Of a DNA stretch of 53,421 bases, positions 1 to 8,164 are shown in pieces; within the stretch, counting starts at the first letter, position 1; every line of letters begins with the position of its first letter. The notes under the pieces were generated by a model. That model was not told the DNA's origin, ran no database searches, and was given only the letters and a program-made list of their open reading frames with translations. The DNA is from Synechococcaceae cyanobacterium (GTDB lineage Bacteria; Cyanobacteriota; Cyanobacteriia; PCC-6307; Cyanobiaceae): contig CANCJV010000028.1 of NCBI GenBank assembly GCA_947378425.1, positions 1-53,421 on the forward strand, in the 5' to 3' direction. The position numbers were made by a program, and so were the translations under genes.

Positions 1-34
1 TTGAGAGCTGGCCGTTATGGTGTTTTCGGTACAT
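1..34 (-). CDS. Transposase N-terminus (partial, cut by left edge)
   Basis: Read on the minus strand from an ATG at 34-32, the sequence gives MYRKHHNGQLS and then leaves the window. This opening matches my memory of IS1182/IS5-type cyanobacterial transposases, which continue with a conserved PFGG segment that is not visible here. Only 11 residues can be seen, so the family is tentative. The next 275 bases (35-309) would be the upstream end of such an insertion sequence plus the tail flank of the glycosyltransferase gene; I see no convincing gene there. Confidence 0.45.
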   Translation of the reverse strand, partial: MYRKHHNGQLS

Positions 35-309
35 CTGCAGCGTTCAGCAGTTGTAGCAATCGTTAATTGCTCTGTACGCGGCCAGTTTAACGGGTTTCGA
101 TCGCTGAAACAAGTTGCGCTGCAGTCGATCTGGCTTTTTCAGGAGTCCCGATTTAAAGCGGTGCCATCTTTCCTGAATGTGGAGGCACCGCCATGAGGCG
201 CTACCACCGAAGAAAGCCAGCAAAACCAAAAGGAGTCATATCAGTTGAGTAGGCTGCATACCCCTCCCTTGAAATAAAGTTGCCGGCCATGCACCTTGAG
301 CCCCATCCG

Positions 310-1314
310 CTATCTAATTCTCCCCAATAACTTTCTAATGCTTGTTTTCATTGATTCGAGGGCCCCAAAGTGCTCTCTGTCGTCGCTTAACACTGGAGTG
401 GGAATTGATTCGGACAGGGGAACTATCCCCAGGCTAACCAAGTAATCGATTGATTGAAAGTTTCCAAAGCTTCTAAGTTCTCGAACGGTAACCCCTTTTT
501 TGTTCAACAGATGTCTGTATTCTGATGCTAGATCGATATCGTGTGCGCGCGCAATGTCTGTCAGCCATTTTGATGTTTGGTCCCACCAGAGGCGGCCAAC
601 TTCATTATTCATTCTTACGCTTTCCTGTCCTCCGTGCTGCCGAATCAGAACACTTGGTATTCGATCCATGATTACAGATCCTTTGGTGCTGAGCATGGTG
701 GCTATGATCCGATCTGTGTCAAAAGGGTTGTCACCAAGTTCCTCGATGCATTCAGCCCAAGCCGCACGCTTCACGATAATTGACGAAAAATGACAGGTTG
801 TAGATATAAGATTCGCTATCAGCATTTGCTGAAGTTGGAAGATCCATCGGTCATCGGCAGGTGTCTCATCCGTTGCGAACCACATGTTAAACTGGCCAAA
901 TAGTTGCTTCAAAAAATGATCTTCACCTTCAGTCCATGCGCACGCTCCATAGCTTGCAACCACATCCTGTGCCATTGAAAACGAATTTATGCCTCGCTCT
1001 ATGTGATTCTCGGTCCACCAGTCGTCATCGAAGAGCATTGCAAAGCTGTCTTCTTTGACGTGTTGTAAATGTCCTTTTGCAAGATGGTACCCTGGCGTGA
1101 TTGGAATGTCATTGAATATATAGTTGATCGGAAGCATTGTAAACTCGTTGCACACAGACTCTGATTGTCTGTCTGCGCCATTTTCAACAACGCAAACTTC
1201 TGAAATCTGGCTTAGTGCGCTTTGATTTGCGATTGACTTCAGTGCAGTTCTCAGCATATCTGGGCGTTTGCATGTAGGGAGGAGAACTGAAAGTTTCAAG
1301 GCTACATTCTTCAT
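310..1314 (-). CDS. Family 2 glycosyltransferase (GT-A fold)
   Basis: A 334-residue protein opening with KLSVLLPTCKRPDMLRTAL, the typical first beta strand and loop of GT2 enzymes. FDDDW near residue 95 is the DxD-like metal and nucleotide-sugar site. It probably transfers a sugar from an NDP-sugar during synthesis of a surface polysaccharide; donor and acceptor cannot be told. There are no membrane segments, so it should act in the cytosol. The gene is AT-rich relative to the rest of the window and lies downstream of a glycosyltransferase-methyltransferase fusion and a GDP-mannose dehydratase-like gene on the same strand, now separated from them by an IS3 element. This suggests a horizontally acquired glycan cluster. 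Confidence 0.85.
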   Translation of the reverse strand: MKNVALKLSVLLPTCKRPDMLRTALKSIANQSALSQISEVCVVENGADRQSESVCNEFTMLPINYIFNDIPITPGYHLAKGHLQHVKEDSFAMLFDDDWWTENHIERGINSFSMAQDVVASYGACAWTEGEDHFLKQLFGQFNMWFATDETPADDRWIFQLQQMLIANLISTTCHFSSIIVKRAAWAECIEELGDNPFDTDRIIATMLSTKGSVIMDRIPSVLIRQHGGQESVRMNNEVGRLWWDQTSKWLTDIARAHDIDLASEYRHLLNKKGVTVRELRSFGNFQSIDYLVSLGIVPLSESIPTPVLSDDREHFGALESMKTSIRKLLGRIR

Positions 1315-1673
1315 TTTACTTGAACCAATCTAGCATATATTGCTAGCTTGGGTGTAGTACTGTCTTGGTCCCGCATGTGTCGCTCCAGCCTTCGCGCACA
1401 CCTAGGCCGATCTCCTGCCCAAGTCCATGCCCGCTGAGCAGTTGAAGCACTGGCCATTTTCTTCTCCGACGTCTTCAATTTTTTTGCATTGAAGCATCCC
1501 AACCACTGTCTTTGAATAACTTAACTTGGGGCATTTAGGTGGCCCAATGACGTTGCGAACGCCATCTCTTGCGCGAGTCTGATAGCGTAAAATGCTTTTT
1601 ATAGCCATCAAAACCTGGCCTGACTTTGCAGAGTATTTTAACAATGATGCTTTGCTCTTGTTTCGGCTGGCTC
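1315..1673. other. Non-coding stretch between GT2 gene and IS3 element
   Basis: These 359 bases separate the start of the GT2 gene from the left end of the IS3 element. Short open frames exist on both strands, but none has recognisable motifs or codon bias like its neighbours. It probably contains the native leader of the GT2 gene, or a decayed gene too eroded to name. Confidence 0.4.
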
Positions 1674-1700
1674 TGAGGTGGATGGCTTTTATTGGACAGA
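1674..1700 (+). repeat. IS3 element left inverted repeat
   Basis: This 27-bp terminal repeat starts TGAGGTGG and ends with GGACAG plus one base. It pairs with 2911-2937. The stop codon of orfB (1689-1691) lies inside it, which is common in compact IS3 elements. Confidence 0.88.
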
Positions 1701-2600
1701 TTCGGCCCCTGACATCGTTAACTCCGGGCGGGAGGAACAGGGTTTCGTCTCAGTGTAGACCTCATGGGGAGTTTTGCCTCCCAGGGAGTTGTGTGGTCTT
1801 ACATGGCCATACCTCCAATAGAAGCGGGCCAGGCTGATCTCGGCTTCCCAGCCATCGCCATAGGCACGGAGGTAGACCTCCTCATATTTAACGGTGCGCC
1901 AGAGCCTCTCCACCAGGATGTTGTCAAAGCACCGCCCCCTGCCTGACCAGCTGATCTTGATCTCTTCTGCCTTGAGCTGCGCCCCGAAGTCTCCAGAGGT
2001 GAATTGACACCCCTGATCCGAGTGAAAGATCTGTGGCTTGCGGCCACTGGCCAGAGCCATCTCCAGGGCCTCCAGGCAAAACTCCGTGTCAAGGCTGTTG
2101 GAGAGTTTCCAGCTGAGAACATGCCGTGAGAACAGATCGACAACGGCCACCAGGTACAGAAAGCCCTTCCGCAGCGGGATGTAGGTAATATCCGTCGCCC
2201 AGACCTGATCTGCGGCCGTGAGCTGCTGGAGGTCCACCAGGCAGGGAAAACGCTCGGATGGGCTACCAGGCACTGTCGTCCTTGGTCTCTGATAGATCGC
2301 CCGTAAACCCATGCGCCGCATGAGGTTTCGGACACGGTCACGGCTGATCGGGATACCGTCTCTGGCCAGATACTGCACCATCCGACGGCTGCCGGCGGTG
2401 GGATCCTCGAGATACAAGGAATCGATCCTGGCCATGATCCGCAGGGTGGATTCACTAACCGGCACGGGCTTGTAGTAGAGGGTCGATCGTGGCAGTCCGA
2501 GGAGCTCGCACTGGCGGCTGACCGTGAGCTCAGGGTGTTCATGATCGACAAGCTTGCGTAGTTCACGGGCATCAGAACAGTTGAGACTTTTTTCATCCAC
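1689..2600 (-). CDS. IS3-family transposase OrfB (DDE integrase core)
   Basis: A 303-residue frame with an integrase catalytic core. The first Asp is in WATDITYIPL, the second in IFHSDQG, and the Glu in NILVERLWRTVKYEEVYL; the usual FTSGDF and RPHNSLGGKTP segments follow. An HTH_21-like region precedes the core. The frame opens at a GTG (2600), but OrfB is normally made as an OrfAB fusion by minus-one slippage at the A6G tract (2593-2587). Slippage after the two lysine codons gives LEWMKKSLNCSDARELR, which joins the frames smoothly into a protein of about 389 residues. All catalytic residues are present and no disabling change was seen. Confidence 0.92.
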   Translation of the reverse strand: MDEKSLNCSDARELRKLVDHEHPELTVSRQCELLGLPRSTLYYKPVPVSESTLRIMARIDSLYLEDPTAGSRRMVQYLARDGIPISRDRVRNLMRRMGLRAIYQRPRTTVPGSPSERFPCLVDLQQLTAADQVWATDITYIPLRKGFLYLVAVVDLFSRHVLSWKLSNSLDTEFCLEALEMALASGRKPQIFHSDQGCQFTSGDFGAQLKAEEIKISWSGRGRCFDNILVERLWRTVKYEEVYLRAYGDGWEAEISLARFYWRYGHVRPHNSLGGKTPHEVYTETKPCSSRPELTMSGAESVQ

Positions 2601-2857
2601 TCCAGCTCCATTTGGAGCTTGCCGATCTGCTGGAACAGCTCAGCTTCCTTGGCTTGGTTCTCTTCCTTGGCCTGCGTCTTGTTGCCACGGGTGAACAGGT
2701 CGCTCGCGCCATCCAGCAGCTGCTTCTTCCACTGGCTCACCTGGATCGGGTGCACCGCGTGGTCGGCGGCGATCTCCTGGAGCGTCTTGCGACCAGAGAT
2801 CGCCTCCATGGCGACTCTGGCCTTGAACTCGGGGCTGTGGGTTCGGCGTTTGCTCAT
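2585..2857 (-). CDS. IS3-family transposase OrfA (HTH_Tnp_1)
   Basis: Starts MSKRRTHSPEFKARVAMEAI and contains the helix-turn-helix KTLQEIAADHAVHPIQVSQW followed by a leucine-zipper-like stretch (ELFQQIGKLQMELEWMKK). This is the DNA-binding and multimerisation part of the transposase, about 90 residues up to the slippery site. The end given here is the frameshift point rather than a stop codon. The unshifted frame stays open through most of orfB to 1799, so an unslipped product would carry a long nonsense tail of about 260 residues. That is unusual, since orfA normally stops soon after the slip site. Confidence 0.88.
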
Positions 2858-2910
2858 GGGTGGGAACCCCTTTCAGGGGTGGTGCCCCGCCTCACAGGTT
2901 AACGATGGAC

Positions 2911-2937
2911 CCTGTCCAGAAAACCCAGACCACCTCA
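2911..2937 (-). repeat. IS3 element right inverted repeat
   Basis: This 27-bp terminal repeat reads TGAGGTGG at its outer end on the minus strand and matches the left repeat at 19 of 27 positions. It lies 53 bp upstream of the orfA start and would contribute promoter sequence for the element. Confidence 0.88.
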
Positions 2938-2952
2938 CTCTTGCCTTGTCTA

Positions 2953-4836
2953 TCATGTCGACATCTTGTTTGCTGCCACCGCAATCCCCGCTAATCCAAT
3001 ATGCATCTGATGATTGCGAATCGCTGCTTCCTCGTTCTTGCCTTTATGTATTAAATACGAATACAATGGCCAAGCTAGCAGTTTGGCAATTTTTCGTTTC
3101 CGTTCCCCCATGCTGCGATTGGTTAGCCATAGTCCGATTTGCTGGGCTAGGGAATGGTCCCAGCCACCTAATATCTGGATAGCCTGTACATGAAAGCTGG
3201 CTTCTTCCAAGTAGGCTCTTAAGGCAATCGGGGTAAATCGATGATAATCAAAAGGGAGTTCATGCATCGGCCATGAGAAGGGTACCGTGAGAAATAGCAC
3301 GCCTCCAGGCTTGAGCACCCTGCGGATTTCATGCAGCACTTCTCCTGGTTTGTGAACGTGTTCCAGGACCTCTGTCATGAATACGGTGTCGATCGATTGA
3401 GAATCCAACGGGATATTTTCCCCATCCCAGGTTAGGTCTAGTTTGTGGCCTTGATGATATTCTGAGCTGGCAAAATCCAGTTTGATGTATTCGCTGACCT
3501 TGCCGCTTGCCATGATCAGTTCTTCGTAGGGTGAGCTGCCTGCGCCCACATCAAGTAGTTTGCCGTGGAACTGACCCTTGGCTTGCATCACGGCCTGAAG
3601 AATTGATGCTCTGACAAGATAAGTTTCATAATTGCCTATACAAGGAACAAGGCTGGTAAAAGCGTTTCCACTGTGATCGCGGAAAATCTGGTCTTTGCCT
3701 TGATTGATCAAAAGGGACTGTGCGGTGTGGATTGTTCGCTTCAGTTGCCAGGAAACTAGTTTTACTCTTCCAGCAATTTTGCCTGTCGATCGAATGCCTC
3801 GTGTGACTTTCTGGATTACTCCCTTTGGGAAGCCTCTTTTTTGTGCTTGAGAAACTGCCTTCGCCTGCTTTTCTGCTTCCCTTGCCCCGCTGGGCTGGAT
3901 GATGCTGTAGGGGTATGGGATTGATTGTGTACTGGTTTTTGCTTGTTCCAGCCTATCGAGATATTCCGTGGCCATCATGGCCCAGGGCTTGGATTGATTT
4001 TCGGTATAGAGATGCGAATGGCATGAAACTACTGCAAGATCTTTTTTTGGAGGTAGCCCTGAGAAATGGGCTATCACCACTCTTTCCCCATTGAAGTAGG
4101 CGAGTCCATCCCGAATTTCTAGTTCGCCTTGATGAATATTCCAGTGCCCAAGATTGCAGGTTTCTTTGCTGAGAATTGCTGTTTCAGTCCGGAAGTATAG
4201 GTACATTAAGTTAAGCCATATCTGATCTACAAATTCAAAGTCAGGACAGTTTGGCAGGCCTGTGCCTTGTCGGTGGGCATATGCATGGCCATAGGCTTCT
4301 AGTCTTTCGCTTAGCCATTGGGAGGCTTGTTTCGCAGTTGCTGAGCGCTTCATGCCGACCACTCCCCCATTAAATAATCCACTTTTTAGGATATTCTCTT
4401 CGTGGGGGATTACCTGCTGGGTGCTGACAGGTTTGCTTGCGTGGGGGGTAAGGACAATGCAGCCTGAATCCAGTGCTTGCCAGACTGGGTCGAGCCTAGA
4501 GAGCACCCCGATATCTACATCGAGCATGATCCATTTCTCGAAACTGCGCTGAGTTGCTAGATAGTGATGAAAGCGTCCCCTTGTCACGCAGGCAAGCTCA
4601 AATGGTACATATTCTCTGGCTAGACGTAGGCGTTCTTCTCTTCCATAAATCATATCCCAGTATATCCACTCCGGTCCGTCTGGCAGGTCTTGAGATACGC
4701 AATCAGATTCGCCGATGATCAGGACAAGGTGGCTTGTGCCTGGATTGCTTTCTTTGATGTATGAATAGAGCGTTAGCGCTTGAGGGATGTAATTGGGCGT
4801 AATGATTGATGTAATCGCATGGGTCGCGGACGGCAT
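2953..4836 (-). CDS. Glycosyltransferase-methyltransferase fusion protein
   Basis: A 627-residue two-domain protein. Residues 1-290 look like a nucleotide-diphospho-sugar transferase: SIITPNYIPQALTLYSYI at the N-terminus and MLDVDIG near 105-110 as the DxD site. A basic linker follows (about 320-400). Residues 405-600 are a class I SAM-dependent methyltransferase: motif I LLDVGAGSSPYEE (427-439), a post-I acidic LDF, and MTEVLEHVHKPGEVL and LKPGGVLFLTVP further on. A plausible role is adding a sugar and methylating it, or the glycan tip, during surface polysaccharide synthesis; the substrate is unknown. It lies downstream of the GDP-mannose dehydratase-like gene and just upstream of the IS3 element. 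Confidence 0.82.
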   Translation of the reverse strand: MPSATHAITSIITPNYIPQALTLYSYIKESNPGTSHLVLIIGESDCVSQDLPDGPEWIYWDMIYGREERLRLAREYVPFELACVTRGRFHHYLATQRSFEKWIMLDVDIGVLSRLDPVWQALDSGCIVLTPHASKPVSTQQVIPHEENILKSGLFNGGVVGMKRSATAKQASQWLSERLEAYGHAYAHRQGTGLPNCPDFEFVDQIWLNLMYLYFRTETAILSKETCNLGHWNIHQGELEIRDGLAYFNGERVVIAHFSGLPPKKDLAVVSCHSHLYTENQSKPWAMMATEYLDRLEQAKTSTQSIPYPYSIIQPSGAREAEKQAKAVSQAQKRGFPKGVIQKVTRGIRSTGKIAGRVKLVSWQLKRTIHTAQSLLINQGKDQIFRDHSGNAFTSLVPCIGNYETYLVRASILQAVMQAKGQFHGKLLDVGAGSSPYEELIMASGKVSEYIKLDFASSEYHQGHKLDLTWDGENIPLDSQSIDTVFMTEVLEHVHKPGEVLHEIRRVLKPGGVLFLTVPFSWPMHELPFDYHRFTPIALRAYLEEASFHVQAIQILGGWDHSLAQQIGLWLTNRSMGERKRKIAKLLAWPLYSYLIHKGKNEEAAIRNHQMHIGLAGIAVAANKMST

Positions 4837-4978
4837 AGTTTCTTGCCTGTGTGAGTTGGTTGGCGGCGGGCTCTTGGGCTGCTGGCTTGTGAGAATTTGT
4901 TGAATTTTGAACTGCTTCTTGTTTGTGGGCGGCGCGGTGGAGGCCGTTACTGTGTAGTTGTTGTTTGACTGTCCAATC

Positions 4979-5932
4979 TCAGTGTAATGTGTTGGTAGAC
5001 ATTCTCTCCACGATATCTTGCAATCCGAGGCTCGATTTCCAGCTCAGTTCTCTGGTAATCCTGCCGGGATCTATGGCTGAATAGCACAGGTCTGATGGTC
5101 GCATCAAGTCGCCATTGACCTCCAGTTGATCCTTCGGATCAAGGCCTGCGTGGTCAAACGCTGCATCAACAAACTCCCGCAGTGAATGCGACTTTCCTGA
5201 AGCAATCAGGTAATCCCTGGGCTTATGCGCCTGCAGCATCCTGTGCATTGCCTCCACATACTCCGGCGCCCACCCCCAGTCCCGCCAGATATCGAGATTG
5301 CCTAGTACCAGCTTTTCCTGCTTTCCCGCCGCAATCGCCTTCACTCCCTGGATGATCTTCTGGGTCACGAAGCGATTCGGTCTGAGCGGTGATTCGTGGT
5401 TCGCCAGGATGCCCGTGCAGGCGAACAACCCATAGGCTTCGCGGTAGTTCGCCACCTGCCAGTAGGCGGTCGCCTTGGCCACGGCATACGGGCTGCGCGG
5501 CTTGAAGGGGGTGTCTTCGTTGGCGGGTTCTCGGCCCGTATCGCCGAAGCATTCGGAGCTGCCGGCATTGAACAGCCGCACCGGCGCATTCAGGTAGCGG
5601 ATCACCTCCAGCAGGTTGAGGGTGCCGCCGGCGATCGATTCCATGCACTCCACCGGCTGCTCAAATGACAGCCCCACGCTGGTCTGTCCAGCCAGGTTGT
5701 AGATCTCATCCGGCTGCACACCACTCACCACCTTGAGCACGCTGCGGAAGTCGTTCGGCGCCAGCGAGACCACCTCCACCGCTTCGCGCACGCGCAACCG
5801 CTCCAGCCGGCTGGTGTTGGCCATCTGGGCATCACGGCTGCTGCCCACCACCCGGTAGCCCTTGCCCAGGAGCAGATGGCTCAGATAGGCGCCGTCCTGT
5901 CCCGTGACCCCCAGGATCAGTGCCGTTTTCAC
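4979..5932 (-). CDS. gmd: GDP-mannose 4,6-dehydratase-like SDR enzyme
   Basis: An extended short-chain dehydrogenase of 317 residues from a GTG at 5932, preceded by a strong Shine-Dalgarno sequence GGAGG five bases upstream; longer upstream frames have no such site and look non-coding. The NAD(P)-binding loop is GVTGQDGAYLSHLL. The catalytic Ser/Glu are in NAGSSECFG and the Tyr/Lys in SPYAVAKATAYW. NHESPLRPNRFVTQKI is characteristic of the GMD group. It should turn GDP-mannose into GDP-4-keto-6-deoxymannose, the precursor of fucose, rhamnose or perosamine-type sugars. It is the first gene of the left-edge glycan cluster and diverges from the coiled-coil membrane gene, leaving 33 bp between starts. 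Another closely related sugar dehydratase cannot be excluded. Confidence 0.85.
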   Translation of the reverse strand: MKTALILGVTGQDGAYLSHLLLGKGYRVVGSSRDAQMANTSRLERLRVREAVEVVSLAPNDFRSVLKVVSGVQPDEIYNLAGQTSVGLSFEQPVECMESIAGGTLNLLEVIRYLNAPVRLFNAGSSECFGDTGREPANEDTPFKPRSPYAVAKATAYWQVANYREAYGLFACTGILANHESPLRPNRFVTQKIIQGVKAIAAGKQEKLVLGNLDIWRDWGWAPEYVEAMHRMLQAHKPRDYLIASGKSHSLREFVDAAFDHAGLDPKDQLEVNGDLMRPSDLCYSAIDPGRITRELSWKSSLGLQDIVERMSTNTLH

Positions 5933-5965
5933 CCCTTCCTCCGGTGCCTTCTGCTGAGCTCCATC

Positions 5966-6637
5966 ATGGCTGCCTGGGCGTTCCTCGGATCCACGCATCC
6001 GCAATTCCACGGAAGCCATCCCTGCTGGTATGCACGTACCATCGCGGAACTGGTCCGGATCGGGCTCGCTACCGTGATTGCACAAGGCAACAGTCTCGCT
6101 ACGCAGCAGTCATTCCCGTGGCTGGATCGTTCCGGCTTGGCGGCCTTGCTGGCTGGCACCTTGATCGTGTTGATCACGTTCTTCACCTCTTACAGCTATG
6201 TCGACATCCCCGCCCATGACAGCCTCCAGGTCAATCAGCAAATCGGAATTCCTCTCCTCCTTGCCGCCCTGGCGGCGCTTGTTGGCGAAGTTAAACTGGC
6301 ATCCAACAGTCGATGCTCAGATCAACGCGATCGAATCGAGGAATGCATCCGAGCGACTGAGGATCGAAACCGCTCAGCTGAGGAACGAAACCACTCAGTT
6401 GAGGAACGAAACCGATCAGCTGAGGAGCGAAACCACTCAGCTCAAGAACGAAACCGAGCGAGTGAGGAACGAAACTTCGCTGCTGAAGATCGAGAACGCT
6501 CGGCTCGCCGCGCTCGAATCCAAGCTCGACTTGCTGCTGCTCAATGCCGATTCCTCCTCGCCGATTCCCCCCGCAACCGACTGCAACTGAGTGAGACCTT
6601 GGCCCTGCTTCTCGAGGATCTGGGCTTGTTCAGGTAA
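5966..6637 (+). CDS. Membrane protein with heptad-repeat coiled coil
   Basis: A 223-residue protein of unknown function. Two hydrophobic helices (GLAALLAGTLIVLITFF, and IGIPLLLAALAALVG) flank a short polar loop beginning SYSYVDIPAHDSL. They are followed by a tandem heptad stretch of the ERNRSAE / ERNHSVE kind and a tail QCRFLLADSPRNRLQLSETL. The start at 5966 is a guess; there is no good ribosome site and the true start may be later. The repeat DNA (6351-6497) is also open one frame over (6198-6590), where it codes an even more regular leucine heptad (LRNETTQ, LRNETDQ, LRSETTQ). An ancestral frameshift or dual coding is therefore possible. It is convergent with yvcK, 20 bp away. Confidence 0.6.
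   Translation: MAAWAFLGSTHPQFHGSHPCWYARTIAELVRIGLATVIAQGNSLATQQSFPWLDRSGLAALLAGTLIVLITFFTSYSYVDIPAHDSLQVNQQIGIPLLLAALAALVGEVKLASNSRCSDQRDRIEECIRATEDRNRSAEERNHSVEERNRSAEERNHSAQERNRASEERNFAAEDRERSARRARIQARLAAAQCRFLLADSPRNRLQLSETLALLLEDLGLFR
6351..6497 (+). repeat. Seven 21-bp tandem heptad-coding repeats
   Basis: Seven consecutive 21-bp units, of which the middle five are clearest (for example gctcagctgaggaacgaaac plus c, then actcagttgaggaacgaaac plus c). Unit length is exactly seven codons, so copy-number changes would keep the frame and lengthen or shorten a coiled coil. Units are open in at least two forward frames. Confidence 0.85.
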
Positions 6638-6657
6638 AGCCACGTTCAACCGCTCCC

Positions 6658-8106
6658 TCACCCCTCCCTCCGGTGCTTCTTGTAAAAGCGCATCACCGCC
6701 AGGGCCACGCTGCGGGGATCATGGCGCAGGGTTGCCGTGGGACGAGCTCCTTGCAGGGGGGCCCGCATCACCTCGTAGCCCTGGCTGGCCAGGGTGCGGG
6801 CGTCGCAGGTCACCGGTTCGGCTCCGCGCAGCCGATAGTTCGCGACCAGGGGGGATTCGCCCAGGTCCTCCTGGGCCAGCACACAGTTGAACAGTCGCTG
6901 CTCCACACCCAGGCTGGCGAGTTGGGCCTCAATCGCCCGCAGATGGCCGCCGACATCGAGGCCATCGGTCTCGCCCGGCTGGGTCATCAGGTTGCAGATG
7001 TACAGGCGTGGGGCCTTGCTGCGGCTGATGGCGCTGACCAGTTCCGGTACCAATAGATTGGGCAGCAGCGAGGTGTAGAGGCTGCCGGGCCCCAGCACGA
7101 TCAGATCGGCATGGGCGATCGCTTCGAGGGCGCGGGGCAGGGCCGGCGGGCGTTCGGGGATGCAGCCGAGCCTCACGATCGGGCTGGTGGCCTTGCCGAT
7201 CCGCGATTCGCCTTCGATGCGCTCGCCGTTTTCCAGTTCGGCCCACAGGCGCACATCCGCATTGGTGGCGGGCACCACCTGGCCCTGCACCGCCAGTACC
7301 CGGCTGCTGGCGGTGATCGCCGATTCCAGGCTGCCGGTGATGGCGGTGAGGGCCGTCAGGAATAGGTTGCCGAAGCTGTGACCCTCCAGGCCGGTGCCGG
7401 AGCGGAAGCGGTACTGGAACAACCGCGTCATCAGCGGCTCTTCGGTGGAGAGGGCTGCCAGGCAATTGCGGATGTCGCCGGGGGGCGCGACGCCGAACTC
7501 CCGCCGCAGCACGCCACTGCTGCCGCCGTCATCGGCGACGGTGACGATGGCGGTGAGGTTGGTGCTGTAGCGCTTCAGGCCCGAGAGCAGGGTGGAGAGG
7601 CCCGTGCCGCCGCCGATGGCCACGATCGCCGGGCCGCGGTTCAGTCGACGCTGGGCCAGCAGGGCATCCACCAGCACCGTGTCCTTCTCCGGAGCCAGGG
7701 CCTGCTGGATCGAGCCGAAGCTGCGGCTCTGGCCCAGCCAGATCAGGCCACCGCCGATCAGCAGCACCAGGGGGCCGGTGATGCTGCGGGGCAGCACCCG
7801 GGTGAGCTGGGCCAGGGCCCATTTGATCGTCTCCAGGCTCCAGTAGATCGGCTGCAGGTCGGCCCAGACCGCGGCGCCGAGCAGCAGGATCAACAGCCCC
7901 AGTCCGGAGGTGAACATCCAGCGCTTCACCACCAGCCCGGGCTGCAACCAGCGGGCGGCCCGGCGCGAACGGCTGACCAGGTCCTGGCGGCGCCGATCAC
8001 CACGGCCGACCCAGCTCGGTCGTTCGGCCGGTCGCCTCAGGCGGGGAGGTTTGGCGCCGGAATGGCGGACGGCCAAGGGGGAAGCGCCGGGACGCGGCGG
8101 GGACAT
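6658..8106 (-). CDS. yvcK: YvcK/CofD-like gluconeogenesis factor family protein
   Basis: 482 residues from ATG 8106; the open frame continues upstream but that part is antisense to the ABC gene and not convincing. The N-terminus has two membrane segments (WMFTSGLGLLILLLGAAVW and ITGPLVLLIGGGLIWLG), a feature of cyanobacterial YvcK. Then come the nucleotide-binding loop IVAIGGGTGLSTLLSGLK, VTVADDGGSSGVLRREFG, PPGDIRNCLAAL and LIVLGPGSLYTSLLPNLLV. YvcK proteins bind UDP-GlcNAc and influence carbon metabolism and cell-wall precursor allocation in other bacteria. It is divergent from the Mla-type ABC ATPase with 58 bp between starts. Confidence 0.9.
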   Translation of the reverse strand: MSPPRPGASPLAVRHSGAKPPRLRRPAERPSWVGRGDRRRQDLVSRSRRAARWLQPGLVVKRWMFTSGLGLLILLLGAAVWADLQPIYWSLETIKWALAQLTRVLPRSITGPLVLLIGGGLIWLGQSRSFGSIQQALAPEKDTVLVDALLAQRRLNRGPAIVAIGGGTGLSTLLSGLKRYSTNLTAIVTVADDGGSSGVLRREFGVAPPGDIRNCLAALSTEEPLMTRLFQYRFRSGTGLEGHSFGNLFLTALTAITGSLESAITASSRVLAVQGQVVPATNADVRLWAELENGERIEGESRIGKATSPIVRLGCIPERPPALPRALEAIAHADLIVLGPGSLYTSLLPNLLVPELVSAISRSKAPRLYICNLMTQPGETDGLDVGGHLRAIEAQLASLGVEQRLFNCVLAQEDLGESPLVANYRLRGAEPVTCDARTLASQGYEVMRAPLQGARPTATLRHDPRSVALAVMRFYKKHRREG

Positions 8107-8164
8107 GGACGGACTGTACGAATGGAAACCCGTCAGGGAAATGGCAAGCCGGTGGGGGAAACGG

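Larger units (their letters stand above)
1674..2937 (-). mobile_element. Complete IS3-family insertion sequence (1264 bp)
   Basis: The element is bounded by 27-bp imperfect inverted repeats (1674-1700 and 2911-2937). Both begin TGAGGTGG at the outer tip and share GGACAG at positions 21-26; 19 of 27 bases match by my alignment. The outer flanks are identical CTC triplets (1671-1673 and 2938-2940), as expected for an IS3 3-bp target duplication. It carries orfA and orfB on the minus strand with a slippery A6G tract at the junction. Both reading frames look intact, so it may be active and recently inserted. It landed 15 bp after the stop of the glycosyltransferase-methyltransferase gene and split a glycan gene cluster without visibly breaking a gene. 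Confidence 0.93.

Noticed and set aside
1592-1837. Possible plus-strand gene crossing the IS3 left end
   Set aside because: It spans the IS boundary, so it would be a chimera created by insertion; no motif and no coding bias.
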